A stretch of DNA of 64,000 nt from Mycobacteriaceae bacterium. Its GTDB lineage: Bacteria > Actinomycetota > Actinomycetes > Mycobacteriales > Mycobacteriaceae. The translations under genes and the position numbers were made by a program. The first letter of the stretch is position 1; each line of letters begins with the position of its first letter. This document shows positions 9,054-17,932 of this stretch, one piece after another. The DNA lies in contig JAQYQB010000003.1 of NCBI GenBank assembly GCA_028726465.1, positions 1 through 64,000 on the forward strand. The letters are read 5' to 3'. Below the pieces are notes generated by a model. That model saw only the letters and a list, made by a program, of their open reading frames with translations. It had not been told where the DNA came from and ran no database searches.

Positions 9054-10628
9054 ATGGCTACCAAGGCACTGAATTCTTTGTCCCCACGCTCCCGCCGCAC
9101 CCCGCGGGCGGCGGAAGCGCTCATCGTCGCCGCGACCGCGCTGGGGCTGGCCTCCTGCGCCGGCGGCGACGGATCCTCCGGCTCGGAAGGCGGCACGCAC
9201 GGGCCCGAGGGCGCGAAGGAACTGGCGGCCGATTCCCGCGAGCTCGTCGCGGACGAGACCGGTAACGGCGTGGCCACCACGCAGGCCTTCTTCGACTCGG
9301 CCGCCGAGGTCTTCGTCGCCGGCGAAGACCGCAACGCCCAGGCCAGCGCCGCCGATGCCGCCGTGGCCGCCGGCGCCCCCATGCTCGTCGTGCGTGGCGA
9401 GGGCTCGGACGCGGCCGCTGTCGCCGAGGAGATCCAGCGCCTCGGGGCGGAGACCGTCCACGACTACGGTGCCGGGTTGTCGGAAGAGGACCTGGGCGAG
9501 GGAGTCTCGATCGAGGTCACCGAGGACTTTGAGACCCAGGCGGCGGACGCGCAGGACCCCTTCGGTGAGTTAAAGCGCATCGCGGGCCTGGATAGCGACT
9601 ACGACGTGCCGGCCGCCGCGCTAATCTCGGCCCAGACCGCCGAGGACGCCGGGGCCTCCGCGCTGGCGGCGACGGCCCGCTCGGCCGGGGCCGACGTGCT
9701 GGGCGTGCCGGTGGCCGACCCGCGCGCGACCAGCGAATCCATGCAGGCACTCGAGGACGGCGCCGTCGTCGGCCTGGGCAAGGACTTCGACTCCCAGGAC
9801 GAATTCGATGCCAGCGCCGAGCTGGCGGCCGCCGGCGAGCTGCCGGGCGGCGGCGGGCTGCTCTTCCCGGGCCGCCGCATGGTGGCCCTCTACGGTCACC
9901 CGTCCGGTGGGGCGCTGGGGCTGATGGGGGAGCAGCCCCCGGCAGAGGCCGTCGACCGCGTGCAAAAGCTGGTCCACGAATACCAGCCGCACACCGACTA
10001 CCCGGTCATGCCCGCCTTCGAGATCATCGCGACGGTGGCCTCCTCGGAACCGGGCCCGGACGGCGATTTTTCCAACGAGGCGGACCCGGAAGAGCTCATC
10101 CCGTATATCGACGCCATCACCGAGGCCGGCGGGTATGCCTTCCTGGACCTGCAGCCGGGACGGGCGAACCTGCTGGACCAGGCGAAGCTCTACGAGGACC
10201 TGCTCAAGCGCCCGAACGTCGGGCTGGCCCTGGATCCGGAGTGGAAGATCGGCCCGGACGAGCAGCCCATGGGGCGCGTCGGCCACGTTGAGGCCCACGA
10301 AATCACCGAGGTCGGCGACTGGCTGGCCGAGCTGGTCCGCGACAACGAGCTGCCGCAGAAGGGCCTTATCGTCCACCAGTTCCAGCTGCAGATGATCCGC
10401 GACCGCGAGACCATCAACACGGATCACCCGGAGTTGTCCTTCATCCTGCACGCCGACGGCCACGGCGGCCCGGACCAGAAGTTCGATACCTGGAACACCA
10501 TGCAGCAGGGCTTGAGCGACGATTACTTCATGGCGTGGAAGAACTTCATCGACGAGGACACACCCACTTTCACCCCCGAGCAGACTTATGACATAGAACC
10601 GCGCCCCTGGTTCGTCTCATACCAGTAA
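9054..10628 (+). CDS. Secreted lipoprotein: CWB2-like N-terminal domain plus TIM-barrel-like C-terminal domain
   Basis: Protein of 525 residues, with lipobox LASC and Cys35 after a positively charged, hydrophobic signal peptide. Residues ~60-290 contain repeats of the form EVFVAGEDRN ... APMLVV ... EEIQRLGAETV, resembling the lipoprotein at 5159 and cell-wall-binding repeats. Residues from ~295 (RRMVALYGHPSGGALGLMG) form a separate domain with spaced acidic motifs (FLDLQPGR, GLALDPEWKIG, FILHADGHGG) that suggests a glycosidase-like barrel; no activity can be assigned. ATG 9054 was preferred to ATG 9006 because TAAGAT (9041-9046) is 7 nt upstream, giving a leaderless start with a normal-length signal peptide. 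Confidence 0.8.
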   Translation: MATKALNSLSPRSRRTPRAAEALIVAATALGLASCAGGDGSSGSEGGTHGPEGAKELAADSRELVADETGNGVATTQAFFDSAAEVFVAGEDRNAQASAADAAVAAGAPMLVVRGEGSDAAAVAEEIQRLGAETVHDYGAGLSEEDLGEGVSIEVTEDFETQAADAQDPFGELKRIAGLDSDYDVPAAALISAQTAEDAGASALAATARSAGADVLGVPVADPRATSESMQALEDGAVVGLGKDFDSQDEFDASAELAAAGELPGGGGLLFPGRRMVALYGHPSGGALGLMGEQPPAEAVDRVQKLVHEYQPHTDYPVMPAFEIIATVASSEPGPDGDFSNEADPEELIPYIDAITEAGGYAFLDLQPGRANLLDQAKLYEDLLKRPNVGLALDPEWKIGPDEQPMGRVGHVEAHEITEVGDWLAELVRDNELPQKGLIVHQFQLQMIRDRETINTDHPELSFILHADGHGGPDQKFDTWNTMQQGLSDDYFMAWKNFIDEDTPTFTPEQTYDIEPRPWFVSYQ

Positions 10629-10638
10629 CCTAGCTCAC

Positions 10639-12498
10639 ATGAGCGTGGAGATTACTGAGGTCCGCACCTTCCTAGCCGCCCACGAGCCCTTCGCCCGCCT
10701 GCCGGGCGGGGAGCTCGACGCCCTGCCCACCAGCCTGACCATGCGCTACGCCCGCCGCGGCGAGGTCTTCGTGGAGCCGGGCGGGCCCAACGATTTTCTC
10801 TACGTCATCCGCTCCGGCGCCGTCGACATCATGGACGCCGACGGGGTGCTTTTGGACCGACGCGACGCCGGCCAGTGCTTCGGCTATTCTACGCTGGTGG
10901 GAGAAAACTCCCCGCGCTACCGCATGGAGGCGGTCGAAGACAGCCTGGTGCTGGCCCTGCCACGCGCGGACTTTAGCGAACTGGCGCAGCGCCACCCCGA
11001 CGTGGACCGCTATTTTTCCTCCCAGTCGCGCCGCATCCGGGCGGAGGCCGAGAAGCTCACCGACACCGAGCACGCCGAGATCCTGCGCCAGCGCGTGACC
11101 GACCTGCCGCTGCAGGAGCCGGTGACCGCCGCGGCCGAGGAGGGCATCGCCGCTGCCGCCCGCCGCATGACCGAGCACAACGTCTCCTGCCTGGTGGTCA
11201 CCGATCCCGCCGACGGCAGCGCGCACGGGATCGTCACCGACTGCGACCTGCGCGCCCGCGTGGTGGCGGCCGGCGTGGACCCGGCCCAGCCGCTTTCGGC
11301 GGTGATGACCGCGCCGGTGGCCACGGTGCGCCCCGACAGCCTCGTCATGGAGGCCCTGCTGGTCATGGCAGAAAAGTCCATCCACCACGTGCCCGTGGTC
11401 GACGGTCGGAAGGTGGTGGCGGTCCTGCTGCAGGCGGATATCGCGCGCACGCTGCAGGAGGACCCGCTCTACGTCGCCGCGGATTTCCACCGCTGCGAGA
11501 CGGGCGAAGAGCTGGCCGACGCCTTCGCACACTCGCGCCAGCTAGCCGCCCGCTACGTGCGGCGCAACGCCTCCCCGGAGGAGACCGCCGGGGTGCTGAC
11601 CCTGGGCGCGGACGCGCTGGCTAGGCGCCTGTGCACCCTAGCCGAGCGCGAGCTCGGGGCCCCGCCGGTGGAGTACGCGTTCGTCGCCGTCGGCTCCCAG
11701 GGCCGCCGCGAGGTCGGCTTCGCCTCCGACCAGGACAACGCGCTGGTTGTGGCCGACGACTACGACGAGTCCCGCCACGGCCAGTACTTCGCGCAGTTCT
11801 CCGAGCTCGTCTGCCAGGGTCTCGCCGCGGCCGGGCAGCTGCTGTGCCCGGGTGACATGATGGCGAGCAATCCCGAGTGGCGAATGTCGGTGAGCTCCTG
11901 GGAGGCGACGTTCCGCCGCTGGGTCCAGGCCCCGCAGCCGGAGGCCCTCCTGCACGCCCAGGTCTTTTTCGACCTGCGGGCGGTGGCGGGCAGTACCGAG
12001 CTAGCCGCCGGGGTGCACCGCGGGGCCGTGGCCGCCGGGCAGGCCTCCCGCCGCACGCACGCGCACCTGGCCAGCCTGGCCGCCCGCCGTGAGCCACCGC
12101 TGACCTTTTTCAAAGGCTTCGTGGTGGATCGCTCCGGCGACTACGCGCACACCCTCGACGTGAAGAAAGGTGGGCTCGCCGCCGTGGTCCAGATGGCCCG
12201 GCTGTACGCGCTGGTCTCCGGCAGCCGGGCCGTGGATACCCGCAGCCGGCTGGCCGATGCCGCCGGCCAGAGCGTCAGCCAGCAGGGCGCGGCCGATCTG
12301 CGCGACGCCTTCGACTACCTGACCAGCATCACCCTGGCGCACCAGGCCGCCCAGCACGCCCGTGGGGAGGCCACGGACTACTACCTGTCGCCGAAGGAGC
12401 TCAGCCGCAACCAGCGCGAGCACCTGCGCGATGCCTTCCAGATCATCAAGAGCCAGCAAAACGCGCTGGCCACCAAGTATCCCGTCCGCAATATCTAG
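10639..12498 (+). CDS. cNMP-binding / CBS pair / DUF294 nucleotidyltransferase-like protein
   Basis: Signal-transduction protein of 619 residues. Order of domains: cyclic-nucleotide-binding fold (about 10-130, with SGAVDIMDADG), two CBS domains (about 155-280), a DUF294 nucleotidyltransferase-like domain (about 300-430, with GSQGRREVGFASDQDNAL near 350-370) and the DUF294 C-terminal helical domain. This resembles the GlnD/UTase-like family seen next to a DnaQ-type exonuclease in C. glutamicum. The ligands are unknown; cAMP or adenylate binding is inferred from the domains. TAACCT (10626-10631), overlapping the previous stop codon, lies 7 nt before ATG 10639, indicating a leaderless mRNA. The next gene follows after 33 nt. 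Confidence 0.88.
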   Translation: MSVEITEVRTFLAAHEPFARLPGGELDALPTSLTMRYARRGEVFVEPGGPNDFLYVIRSGAVDIMDADGVLLDRRDAGQCFGYSTLVGENSPRYRMEAVEDSLVLALPRADFSELAQRHPDVDRYFSSQSRRIRAEAEKLTDTEHAEILRQRVTDLPLQEPVTAAAEEGIAAAARRMTEHNVSCLVVTDPADGSAHGIVTDCDLRARVVAAGVDPAQPLSAVMTAPVATVRPDSLVMEALLVMAEKSIHHVPVVDGRKVVAVLLQADIARTLQEDPLYVAADFHRCETGEELADAFAHSRQLAARYVRRNASPEETAGVLTLGADALARRLCTLAERELGAPPVEYAFVAVGSQGRREVGFASDQDNALVVADDYDESRHGQYFAQFSELVCQGLAAAGQLLCPGDMMASNPEWRMSVSSWEATFRRWVQAPQPEALLHAQVFFDLRAVAGSTELAAGVHRGAVAAGQASRRTHAHLASLAARREPPLTFFKGFVVDRSGDYAHTLDVKKGGLAAVVQMARLYALVSGSRAVDTRSRLADAAGQSVSQQGAADLRDAFDYLTSITLAHQAAQHARGEATDYYLSPKELSRNQREHLRDAFQIIKSQQNALATKYPVRNI

Positions 12499-12531
12499 CC
12501 CGCGCGCGAGAAGACAAGGAGGTATCCCAGC

Positions 12532-13167
12532 ATGGCGCTCTTTCGCCGTTCCCGCCTGGATTTGGAGGCGCCCGCCCGGTCCACGCCGCTGGATGAGCTG
12601 GAGTTGCTGGCCGTGGACATGGAGACCACCGGGCTGGATCCGCGCCGCGACCGGATCGTCTCGGTCGGCTGGGTGCCGGTGCGCGGTCAGGTCATCGACT
12701 TGGCCGGCGCCGGCTACCACGTCGTGCGCGGGGCATCGGTGGGGCAGTCGGCCACCATCCACCTGCTTACCGACGACGCCCTGGCCGCCGGCGAGGCCGA
12801 AGACGACGTCCTGGAGAGCCTCTTTGCTGCCCTGCGAGGGCGGGCGATGCTCGCGCACTTCGCCGGACTCGAGGTCGGTTTCTTAAACGCGGCGGCACGG
12901 CGTCACCGCGGCCGCGTGCCGCACCTGGAGGTAGTAGACACCTTCGGGCTCGAGCGCCGCCACATGGAGCGCATGGGCACCTACCCGCGTGGGGAGGACT
13001 TGCGCTTAGCAAACGTGCGTGCGCGCTACGGTTTGCCGGCCTACGGCAGCCACAACGCGCTGGGCGATGCCCTCGCCTGCGCCGAGCTCTACCTGGCGAT
13101 TGTCAGCGGCATGCGGGCGGACACACTCAAAGAGATCCAGCGCGGCGTGCAGATCAAAGGAACCTAA
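12532..13167 (+). CDS. DnaQ-like 3'-5' exonuclease
   Basis: Protein of 211 residues with the DEDD exonuclease fold. Motif I is DMETTGLD with Asp29 and Glu31; motif III is SHNALGDALACAEL near the C-terminus with the conserved His and Asp. It has no polymerase domain, so it is a stand-alone exonuclease of the epsilon-subunit type; whether it proofreads or degrades RNA/DNA oligonucleotides is unknown. AAGGAGG (12516-12522) precedes ATG 12532 by 9 nt. The pairing with the cNMP/CBS/nucleotidyltransferase gene directly upstream is also found in C. glutamicum (dnaQ2), which points to a shared function. Confidence 0.9.
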   Translation: MALFRRSRLDLEAPARSTPLDELELLAVDMETTGLDPRRDRIVSVGWVPVRGQVIDLAGAGYHVVRGASVGQSATIHLLTDDALAAGEAEDDVLESLFAALRGRAMLAHFAGLEVGFLNAAARRHRGRVPHLEVVDTFGLERRHMERMGTYPRGEDLRLANVRARYGLPAYGSHNALGDALACAELYLAIVSGMRADTLKEIQRGVQIKGT

Positions 13168-13217
13168 CAGGGGGGATTAACAAAGTTGCAAAGGCGTCCA
13201 TGAGTACACTATGCGTC

Positions 13218-14012
13218 ATGCGTTTAGGACGAATTGCACACCCAGAAGGAATCTGTTTCGCCATCATCGAGGGCGAGGACGAACTCGTCGCGAAGGAAAT
13301 CGCGGACACCCCGTTTACCACCCCGAAGCCGACCGGCCGGGAGTGGAAGCTCGACGAGGTGCGCCTGTTGGCCCCGACGCTGCCGACCAAGGTGGTCGCC
13401 TTGGGCCGCAACTACGCGGACCACGTGGCCGAGGTCTTCAAGGAGTCCGCGGAGCACCTGCCGCCGACGATCTTCGTTAAGCCGTCGACCGCCGTCATCG
13501 GCCCGGACAACCCCATCAAGATCCCGGATTTCGCCACCCGCGTGGAATTCGAGGGCGAGCTGGCCGTGGTCATCTCCAAGCCGTCGAAGAATATTAAGGC
13601 CGAGAACTGGCGCGACCACGTGCTGGGCTACACCATCTGCAACGACGTCTCCTCCCGCGACCTGCAGTTCTCCGACGGCCAGTGGGCCCGCGCCAAGGGT
13701 ATTGACACCTTCTGCCCGCTGGGGCCGTGGATCGAGACCGACCTGGACACGCTGGATCTGGACAACACCAAGATCAACGCCTACCTGACCCACGAGGGCC
13801 AGCGGGAGCAGAAGCAGGACTCGAACACCAACCAGATGATCGTCAAGATGGGCGGCATCCTGGAAGAGATCTCCGCCTCGATGACCCTGCTGCCGGGCGA
13901 CGTCATCACCACCGGCTCGCCGGCCGGCACCGCCCCGATGACGCCGGGCGATCACATCGAGATCGAGATCCCGGGCATCGGCTCGCTGTCCAACCCCATC
14001 GCGCGCGCTTAA
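13218..14012 (+). CDS. odx: Fumarylacetoacetate-hydrolase-family protein, probable oxaloacetate decarboxylase
   Basis: FAH-family enzyme of 264 residues. The position after the DnaQ gene and the sequence match C. glutamicum Odx (cg1458), a soluble Mn2+-dependent oxaloacetate decarboxylase. The metal-binding carboxylates lie in RVEFEGELAVVI and in ICNDVSSRDLQF; the substrate Lys region is SDGQWARAKGIDTFCPLGPW. ATG 13218 was chosen over ATG 13200 because TACACT (13205-13210) lies exactly 7 nt upstream, so the mRNA is probably leaderless and the upstream ATG is not transcribed. FAH-fold enzymes also include acylpyruvases and hydratases, so the substrate remains an inference from orthology. Confidence 0.85.
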   Translation: MRLGRIAHPEGICFAIIEGEDELVAKEIADTPFTTPKPTGREWKLDEVRLLAPTLPTKVVALGRNYADHVAEVFKESAEHLPPTIFVKPSTAVIGPDNPIKIPDFATRVEFEGELAVVISKPSKNIKAENWRDHVLGYTICNDVSSRDLQFSDGQWARAKGIDTFCPLGPWIETDLDTLDLDNTKINAYLTHEGQREQKQDSNTNQMIVKMGGILEEISASMTLLPGDVITTGSPAGTAPMTPGDHIEIEIPGIGSLSNPIARA

Positions 14013-14046
14013 AACCGCGTCGTTCCGCCGTCGGTAGGCTGGGGGC

Positions 14047-14679
14047 ATGCAGCACGACGACAGCCCCGCCCGACCCCATGGTCCGCACAGCCGCGAGCAT
14101 TTCGCCGCGGTCTACCAGGAATCCGATCGGGTCTGGTCGGGTAACCCGAATGCGGCGTTGGTGAGCTTTGTTAGCGATGCCCCCGCGCCGCCGGCGGGCA
14201 CCGCCCTCGATATCGGCTGCGGGGAGGGCGCCGACGTCGTCTACCTGGCCAGCCGCGGCTGGCACGTGGTGGGCATCGACTTAGTCGACGTGGCCATCGA
14301 ACGCAGCCAGCAACTCCTAGCCGAACAGGTCCCCGACGTCGCCGCCCGCGTCCAGCTAGAGGCCATCGATTTCCGCGATTTTTCCGCGCGCGGGGAGACC
14401 TTCGACTTGGTCAGCTGCCACTACAGCACCCTGCCCGCCGAAGCGGAGACCCTCCACGCGCTCGAAGACGCGGTCGCCCCGGGCGGCTACCTGCTCTTTG
14501 TCCACCACTATGCCGAGGGCGAAGGCGTGGCCATGCCGGCGTGGGTCCGTGACCGTCTGTCCGCGCTCGAGGTCTTAAGCTTCGAGTCCCGCCCGCGCAA
14601 CGTCAGCCACGGCGCGGGCGCGCACCACCACGAGGACGTGGTGCTCATCGCCCAGCGGCCCGCGGAGGAGTCCTTCTAG
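14047..14679 (+). CDS. Class I SAM-dependent methyltransferase
   Basis: Protein of 210 residues with the SAM-binding motif ALDIGCGEGAD, the acidic residue ending strand 2 in GIDLVDVA, and a motif IV-like FDLVSCHY. The substrate is unknown; the family includes tellurite/thiopurine methyltransferase-like proteins. The gene starts at ATG 14047, 6 nt after TAGGCT (14035-14040), giving a leaderless start. Its end overlaps the convergent isochorismate synthase gene by 4 nt (stop codons interlock at 14676-14679). Confidence 0.88.
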   Translation: MQHDDSPARPHGPHSREHFAAVYQESDRVWSGNPNAALVSFVSDAPAPPAGTALDIGCGEGADVVYLASRGWHVVGIDLVDVAIERSQQLLAEQVPDVAARVQLEAIDFRDFSARGETFDLVSCHYSTLPAEAETLHALEDAVAPGGYLLFVHHYAEGEGVAMPAWVRDRLSALEVLSFESRPRNVSHGAGAHHHEDVVLIAQRPAEESF

Positions 14680-15779
14680 AGGCCCAGCGTGGCCAGGATG
14701 GTGCGCAGCTTAGCCGTGGTTTCTTCCAGCTCTGTCTCGGGGTCCGAGTCCGCGACGATGCCCCCGCCGGCCCAGGCCCGCGCGCTCAAGCCGTCGCCGG
14801 CGACCTCGGCGCAGCGAATAGCCACCATGTATTCGCCGTCGCCGGACGAGTCGCACCAGCCGACCGCACCGGCGTAGAAGCCGCGGTCAGTCTCCGCGGT
14901 GTGGATGAGGGCTTCGGCCGCGGCCGTCGGGGTCCCGCAGATGGCCGGGGTGGGGTGCACCCGCAGGGCCAGTTCCAGCGCGTTGGTGGAAGAATCCGCC
15001 AGCGTGCCGGTAATCGGGGTGCCCAGGTGCCACATCTCGGTCGTGCTCAGCAGCTGCGGGGTCTCCGGGCAATCCAGGTGCGAGCACAGCGGCTCCAGGA
15101 TGCGCCGCAGGTGGTCGACCACGAAGGCGTGCTCGGCCTGGTCCTTGGCAGAACCGCGCAGGGTCTCGGCGGCGCGGGCATCGGCGGCGGCATCGGCGTG
15201 CCGGGCCGCGGAGCCGGCCAGGGGGAAGGCGGAAACCGTCGAGCCCTGCTTCTTGATGAGGACCTCCGGGGAAGAACCGACCAGCATGGCGCCGGTGCGG
15301 CCCGCCGGGGTCAGATCCGCGATGAAGCCGTCGCGGTGGGAAGAATTATCGATAAGCCGCGCGGCGACCAGCCGCGGGTCGACCGGTTCCGCGAACGCGA
15401 TATCGACGGCGCGGGCCAAAACGACCTTCTCCAGGCGGGAGTTCTGGATGGTGGATACGGCGGCCTCGACCCGGCGCAGGTGCTCCTGCGGCTCCGGGTC
15501 CACCCCGGAGATCTCCGCGTTGAGGTGGCCGCGCCGGTAGTAGGCGTGCGGCTCGAGGGGCCCGTCCTCGCGGATGATGGACCGCGGCACCGTCAGAGCG
15601 GCGGGTTCATCCGCGTTGAAGGGGATAGCCCCGACCACCATCTCGTGGCGGGACTCGCGCAGAGCCTGCGCCGCCTCCCACGGGTCCGTGTAGGACTGCG
15701 CGCAGCCCTGGGTGCGCACGGACCCCGTGGCGCGCGAGAGGAGGAAGTCGGGCGCGGTCGATGGCCGGTTTTCATGCAT
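14676..15779 (-). CDS. menF: Isochorismate synthase
   Basis: Isomerises chorismate to isochorismate for menaquinone (or siderophore) synthesis. The protein has 367 residues with the chorismate-binding-enzyme fold. C-terminal signatures include HPTPAICGTPTAAA, GFYAGAVGW and GDGEYMVAIRCAEV, and the catalytic Lys lies in the LEKVVLARAV segment. The start ATGCATGAAAAC at 15779 has TAAAAT (15788-15793, minus strand) 8 nt upstream. It is monocistronic and divergent from gltX. As no siderophore genes are nearby, the menaquinone role is preferred; entC is the alternative name. Confidence 0.93.
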   Translation of the reverse strand: MHENRPSTAPDFLLSRATGSVRTQGCAQSYTDPWEAAQALRESRHEMVVGAIPFNADEPAALTVPRSIIREDGPLEPHAYYRRGHLNAEISGVDPEPQEHLRRVEAAVSTIQNSRLEKVVLARAVDIAFAEPVDPRLVAARLIDNSSHRDGFIADLTPAGRTGAMLVGSSPEVLIKKQGSTVSAFPLAGSAARHADAAADARAAETLRGSAKDQAEHAFVVDHLRRILEPLCSHLDCPETPQLLSTTEMWHLGTPITGTLADSSTNALELALRVHPTPAICGTPTAAAEALIHTAETDRGFYAGAVGWCDSSGDGEYMVAIRCAEVAGDGLSARAWAGGGIVADSDPETELEETTAKLRTILATLGL

Positions 15780-15919
15780 GAAAAAATATTTTAGTCATCC
15801 GGCTGCGCGACCGCGGAATCAGCTCATCGGTCCCGCGCCGGTAAGCGAATAGGACGTGAGCGGATTCGGCGTGCAGGCTTAGCGAAAAGGCGGGCGGCGC
15901 CTCGTCTACGATGGTGGGC

Positions 15920-17398
15920 ATGAGTGATGTACGTGTACGATTCTGCCCGTCGCCGACCGGCACCCCACACGTGGGGATGGTGCGCACGGCCCTGTTTAAC
16001 TGGGCCTATGCGCGCCACACCGGTGGCAAACTGATTTTCCGTATTGAGGATACGGACGCCTCCCGCGACTCCGAAGAGTCCTACCAGGCGATTATTGACT
16101 CCCTGACCTGGCTGGGGCTCGGCTGGGACGAAGGCATCGACGTGGGCGGCCCGCACGAGCCGTACCGCCAGTCCCAGCGTAAGGACATCTACGCCGACGT
16201 TCTGCAGAAGCTCAAGGACGCCGGCCTGGTCTACCCGGCCTATTCCACCGCCGAGGAGGTCGAGGAGCGCCACAAGGCCGCCGGCCGCGACCCGAAGCTC
16301 GGCTACGACAACTACGACCGCGAGCTCCCCCAGGAGCAGATCGATGCCTTCGAGGCCGAGGGCCGCAAGCCCGTCTGGCGCCTGCGCATGCCGGAGCAGG
16401 ACTGGTCCTGGACCGACCTGGTCCGCGGCGAGATGACCTTTAAGGCCGAGACCCAGCCGGACTACGTGGTGGCCCGCTCCAACGGTGAGCCGCTCTACAC
16501 GCTGGTTAACCCGGTCGACGATGCCCTGATGGGCATCACCCACGTCCTTCGCGGCGAGGATCTTCTGTCCTCGACCCCGCGCCAGCTGGCCCTTTACGAG
16601 GCCCTGAAGCAGATCGGCATTGCCGAGTTCACCCCGCAGTTCGGCCACCTGCCGTTCGTCATGGGGGAGGGCAACAAGAAGCTGTCCAAGCGCGACCCGC
16701 AGTCCAACCTGTTCAACCACCGCGACAATGGCATCATCCCGGAGGGCATGCTCAACTACCTGTCCTTGCTGGGCTGGTCCCTGTCCGCCGACCAGGACAT
16801 CTTCGGCATGTACGAGCTGGTCAAAAACTTCGACGTGACCGACGTGCTGGGTAATCCAGCCCGTTTTGACCAGAAGAAGCTCGAGGCCATCAACGCCGAC
16901 CACATCCGCCTGCTGGAGCCGGAGGAATTCGCCTTCCGCCTGCGCAACTACCTGACGGAGTACACCGACTTCCCGGCCGACTACGACCCGGAGAAGTTCG
17001 CCTTCGCTGCCGACCTCGTCCAGACCCGCATCAAGACGCTGTCCGATGCCTACGGCCTGCTCAAGTTCCTCGTCACCGCCGACGAGGACCTAGAGCTCGA
17101 CGAGAAGTCCGCCCGCAAGAACCTCAAGGAGGAGGCCGTCCAGCCGCTCGAGGTCGCCATCGCGACGCTGGAGCCCATCGAGGACTGGACCACCGAGCCC
17201 ATCGAGGCGGCCCTGTCGAAGGCCCTCATCGACGATCTGGGGCTCAAGCCGCGCAAGGCCTACGGCGCTCTCCGCGTGGCCGTCTCCGGCGCTGCTGTGT
17301 CCCCGCCGCTGTTCGAGTCCATGGAGCTGCTCGGCAAGGAGTCCACGCTGAACCGTCTGCGGGCCGCCCTTGCCAAGACCCCGTGGGAGAGCGCGTAA
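15920..17398 (+). CDS. gltX: Glutamyl-tRNA synthetase
   Basis: Charges tRNA-Glu with glutamate; class I synthetase of 492 residues. The HIGH signature appears as HVGM within [18 protein letters not shown], and KMSKS as KLSKR within [13 protein letters not shown]. The C-terminal helical bundle recognises the anticodon. Actinobacteria lack GlnRS, so this enzyme is expected to be non-discriminating and to charge tRNA-Gln too, with GatCAB correcting it. Fittingly, tRNA-Gln and tRNA-Glu genes follow directly. I place the start at ATG 15920, 7 nt after TACGAT (15907-15912), rather than at the in-frame ATG 15911 that overlaps the -10 box. Confidence 0.97.
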   Translation: MSDVRVRFCPSPTGTPHVGMVRTALFNWAYARHTGGKLIFRIEDTDASRDSEESYQAIIDSLTWLGLGWDEGIDVGGPHEPYRQSQRKDIYADVLQKLKDAGLVYPAYSTAEEVEERHKAAGRDPKLGYDNYDRELPQEQIDAFEAEGRKPVWRLRMPEQDWSWTDLVRGEMTFKAETQPDYVVARSNGEPLYTLVNPVDDALMGITHVLRGEDLLSSTPRQLALYEALKQIGIAEFTPQFGHLPFVMGEGNKKLSKRDPQSNLFNHRDNGIIPEGMLNYLSLLGWSLSADQDIFGMYELVKNFDVTDVLGNPARFDQKKLEAINADHIRLLEPEEFAFRLRNYLTEYTDFPADYDPEKFAFAADLVQTRIKTLSDAYGLLKFLVTADEDLELDEKSARKNLKEEAVQPLEVAIATLEPIEDWTTEPIEAALSKALIDDLGLKPRKAYGALRVAVSGAAVSPPLFESMELLGKESTLNRLRAALAKTPWESA

Positions 17399-17476
17399 GC
17401 CTAAATCCACACGCTGTAATTCATCCGCGGTAGGCACACTTAAAATAGCGCTAAAAACTGCCTCTACCCAGGCGAT

Positions 17477-17506
17477 TTGCTAGTGTGCCGCCAGGGTGGT
17501 TATAGT
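17477..17506 (+). promoter_or_regulatory. Promoter for the tRNA-Gln/tRNA-Glu transcript
   Basis: TTGCTA (17477-17482) and TATAGT (17501-17506) are separated by 18 bp, placing the start near 17513, about 60 nt before the tRNA-Gln gene. The rest of the 176-nt gap after gltX shows only a small GATTA-AA-TAATC dyad. Confidence 0.6.
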
Positions 17507-17574
17507 TATTAACCGTTGCAGCGAGCGGTTGCGAGAGATTAAATAATCTTCCAGTCGAAAAGCACGGCAACAAT

Positions 17575-17646
17575 TGGCCTATGGTGTAATTGGCAACACA
17601 GCGGTTTCTGGTACCGTCGTTCTAGGTTCGAGTCCTGGTAGGCCAG
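17575..17646 (+). tRNA. tRNA-Gln (CTG anticodon)
   Basis: Acceptor stem TGGCCTA (17575-17581) pairs with TAGGCCA (17639-17645), discriminator G17646. The anticodon stem GCGGT/ACCGT encloses TTCTGGT with anticodon CTG; the T arm contains GGTTCGAGTCC. The 3' CCA is not encoded. Confidence 0.95.
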
Positions 17647-17685
17647 CAGTGATAAAGGGTTAAAAATCCGGAGTCACAGTTCTAT

Positions 17686-17758
17686 GCCCCGTTCGTCTAG
17701 CGGCCTAGGACGCCGCCCTCTCACGGCGGTAACACGGGTTCAAATCCCGTACGGGGTA
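17686..17758 (+). tRNA. tRNA-Glu (CTC anticodon), copy 1
   Basis: Acceptor stem GCCCCGT pairs with ACGGGGT, discriminator A17758. Anticodon stem CCGCC/GGCGG encloses CTCTCAC with anticodon CTC; T arm CGGGTTCAAATCCCG. CCA is not encoded. The 73-nt gene is identical to the copy at 18340. Confidence 0.97.
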
Positions 17759-17769
17759 CAAATCATGAA

Positions 17770-17800
17770 GGCAGTCAGTTTCTACTGGCTGCCTTTTCTT
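17770..17800 (+). terminator. Rho-independent terminator after tRNA-Glu copy 1
   Basis: GGCAGTCAGT (17770-17779) pairs with ACTGGCTGCC (17784-17793), a 10-bp stem with one G-U, a TTCT loop and a TTTTCTT tail. Confidence 0.9.
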
Positions 17801-17808
17801 CGTTTCCA

Positions 17809-17881
17809 GGGTGGTATTAACCTACCCCAGACCACCGCCGGGAAAGCTCAAGTTGCCGGGCCCGGTGGGGTAGGACCACCC
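17809..17881 (+). other. Long interrupted inverted repeat (hairpin) of unknown role
   Basis: Nested complementary arms: GGGTGGT (17809-17815) with ACCACCC (17875-17881), CCTACC (17821-17826) with GGTAGG (17869-17874), and CCACCG (17832-17837) with CGGTGG (17863-17868). The apex holds two GCCGGG copies. There is no T-run and no reading frame with support. It might be a repetitive intergenic element or an RNA processing signal. Confidence 0.6.
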
Positions 17882-17932
17882 GCCATTTTCGGGACTTTCC
17901 TCCAATCGCTTCCATCCCCTCTGAGCTGGTCG

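Noticed and set aside
15772..15987. 71-residue minus-strand frame upstream of menF
   Set aside because: It overlaps the gltX start and the menF promoter and is in a different frame from menF; menF is already full length.
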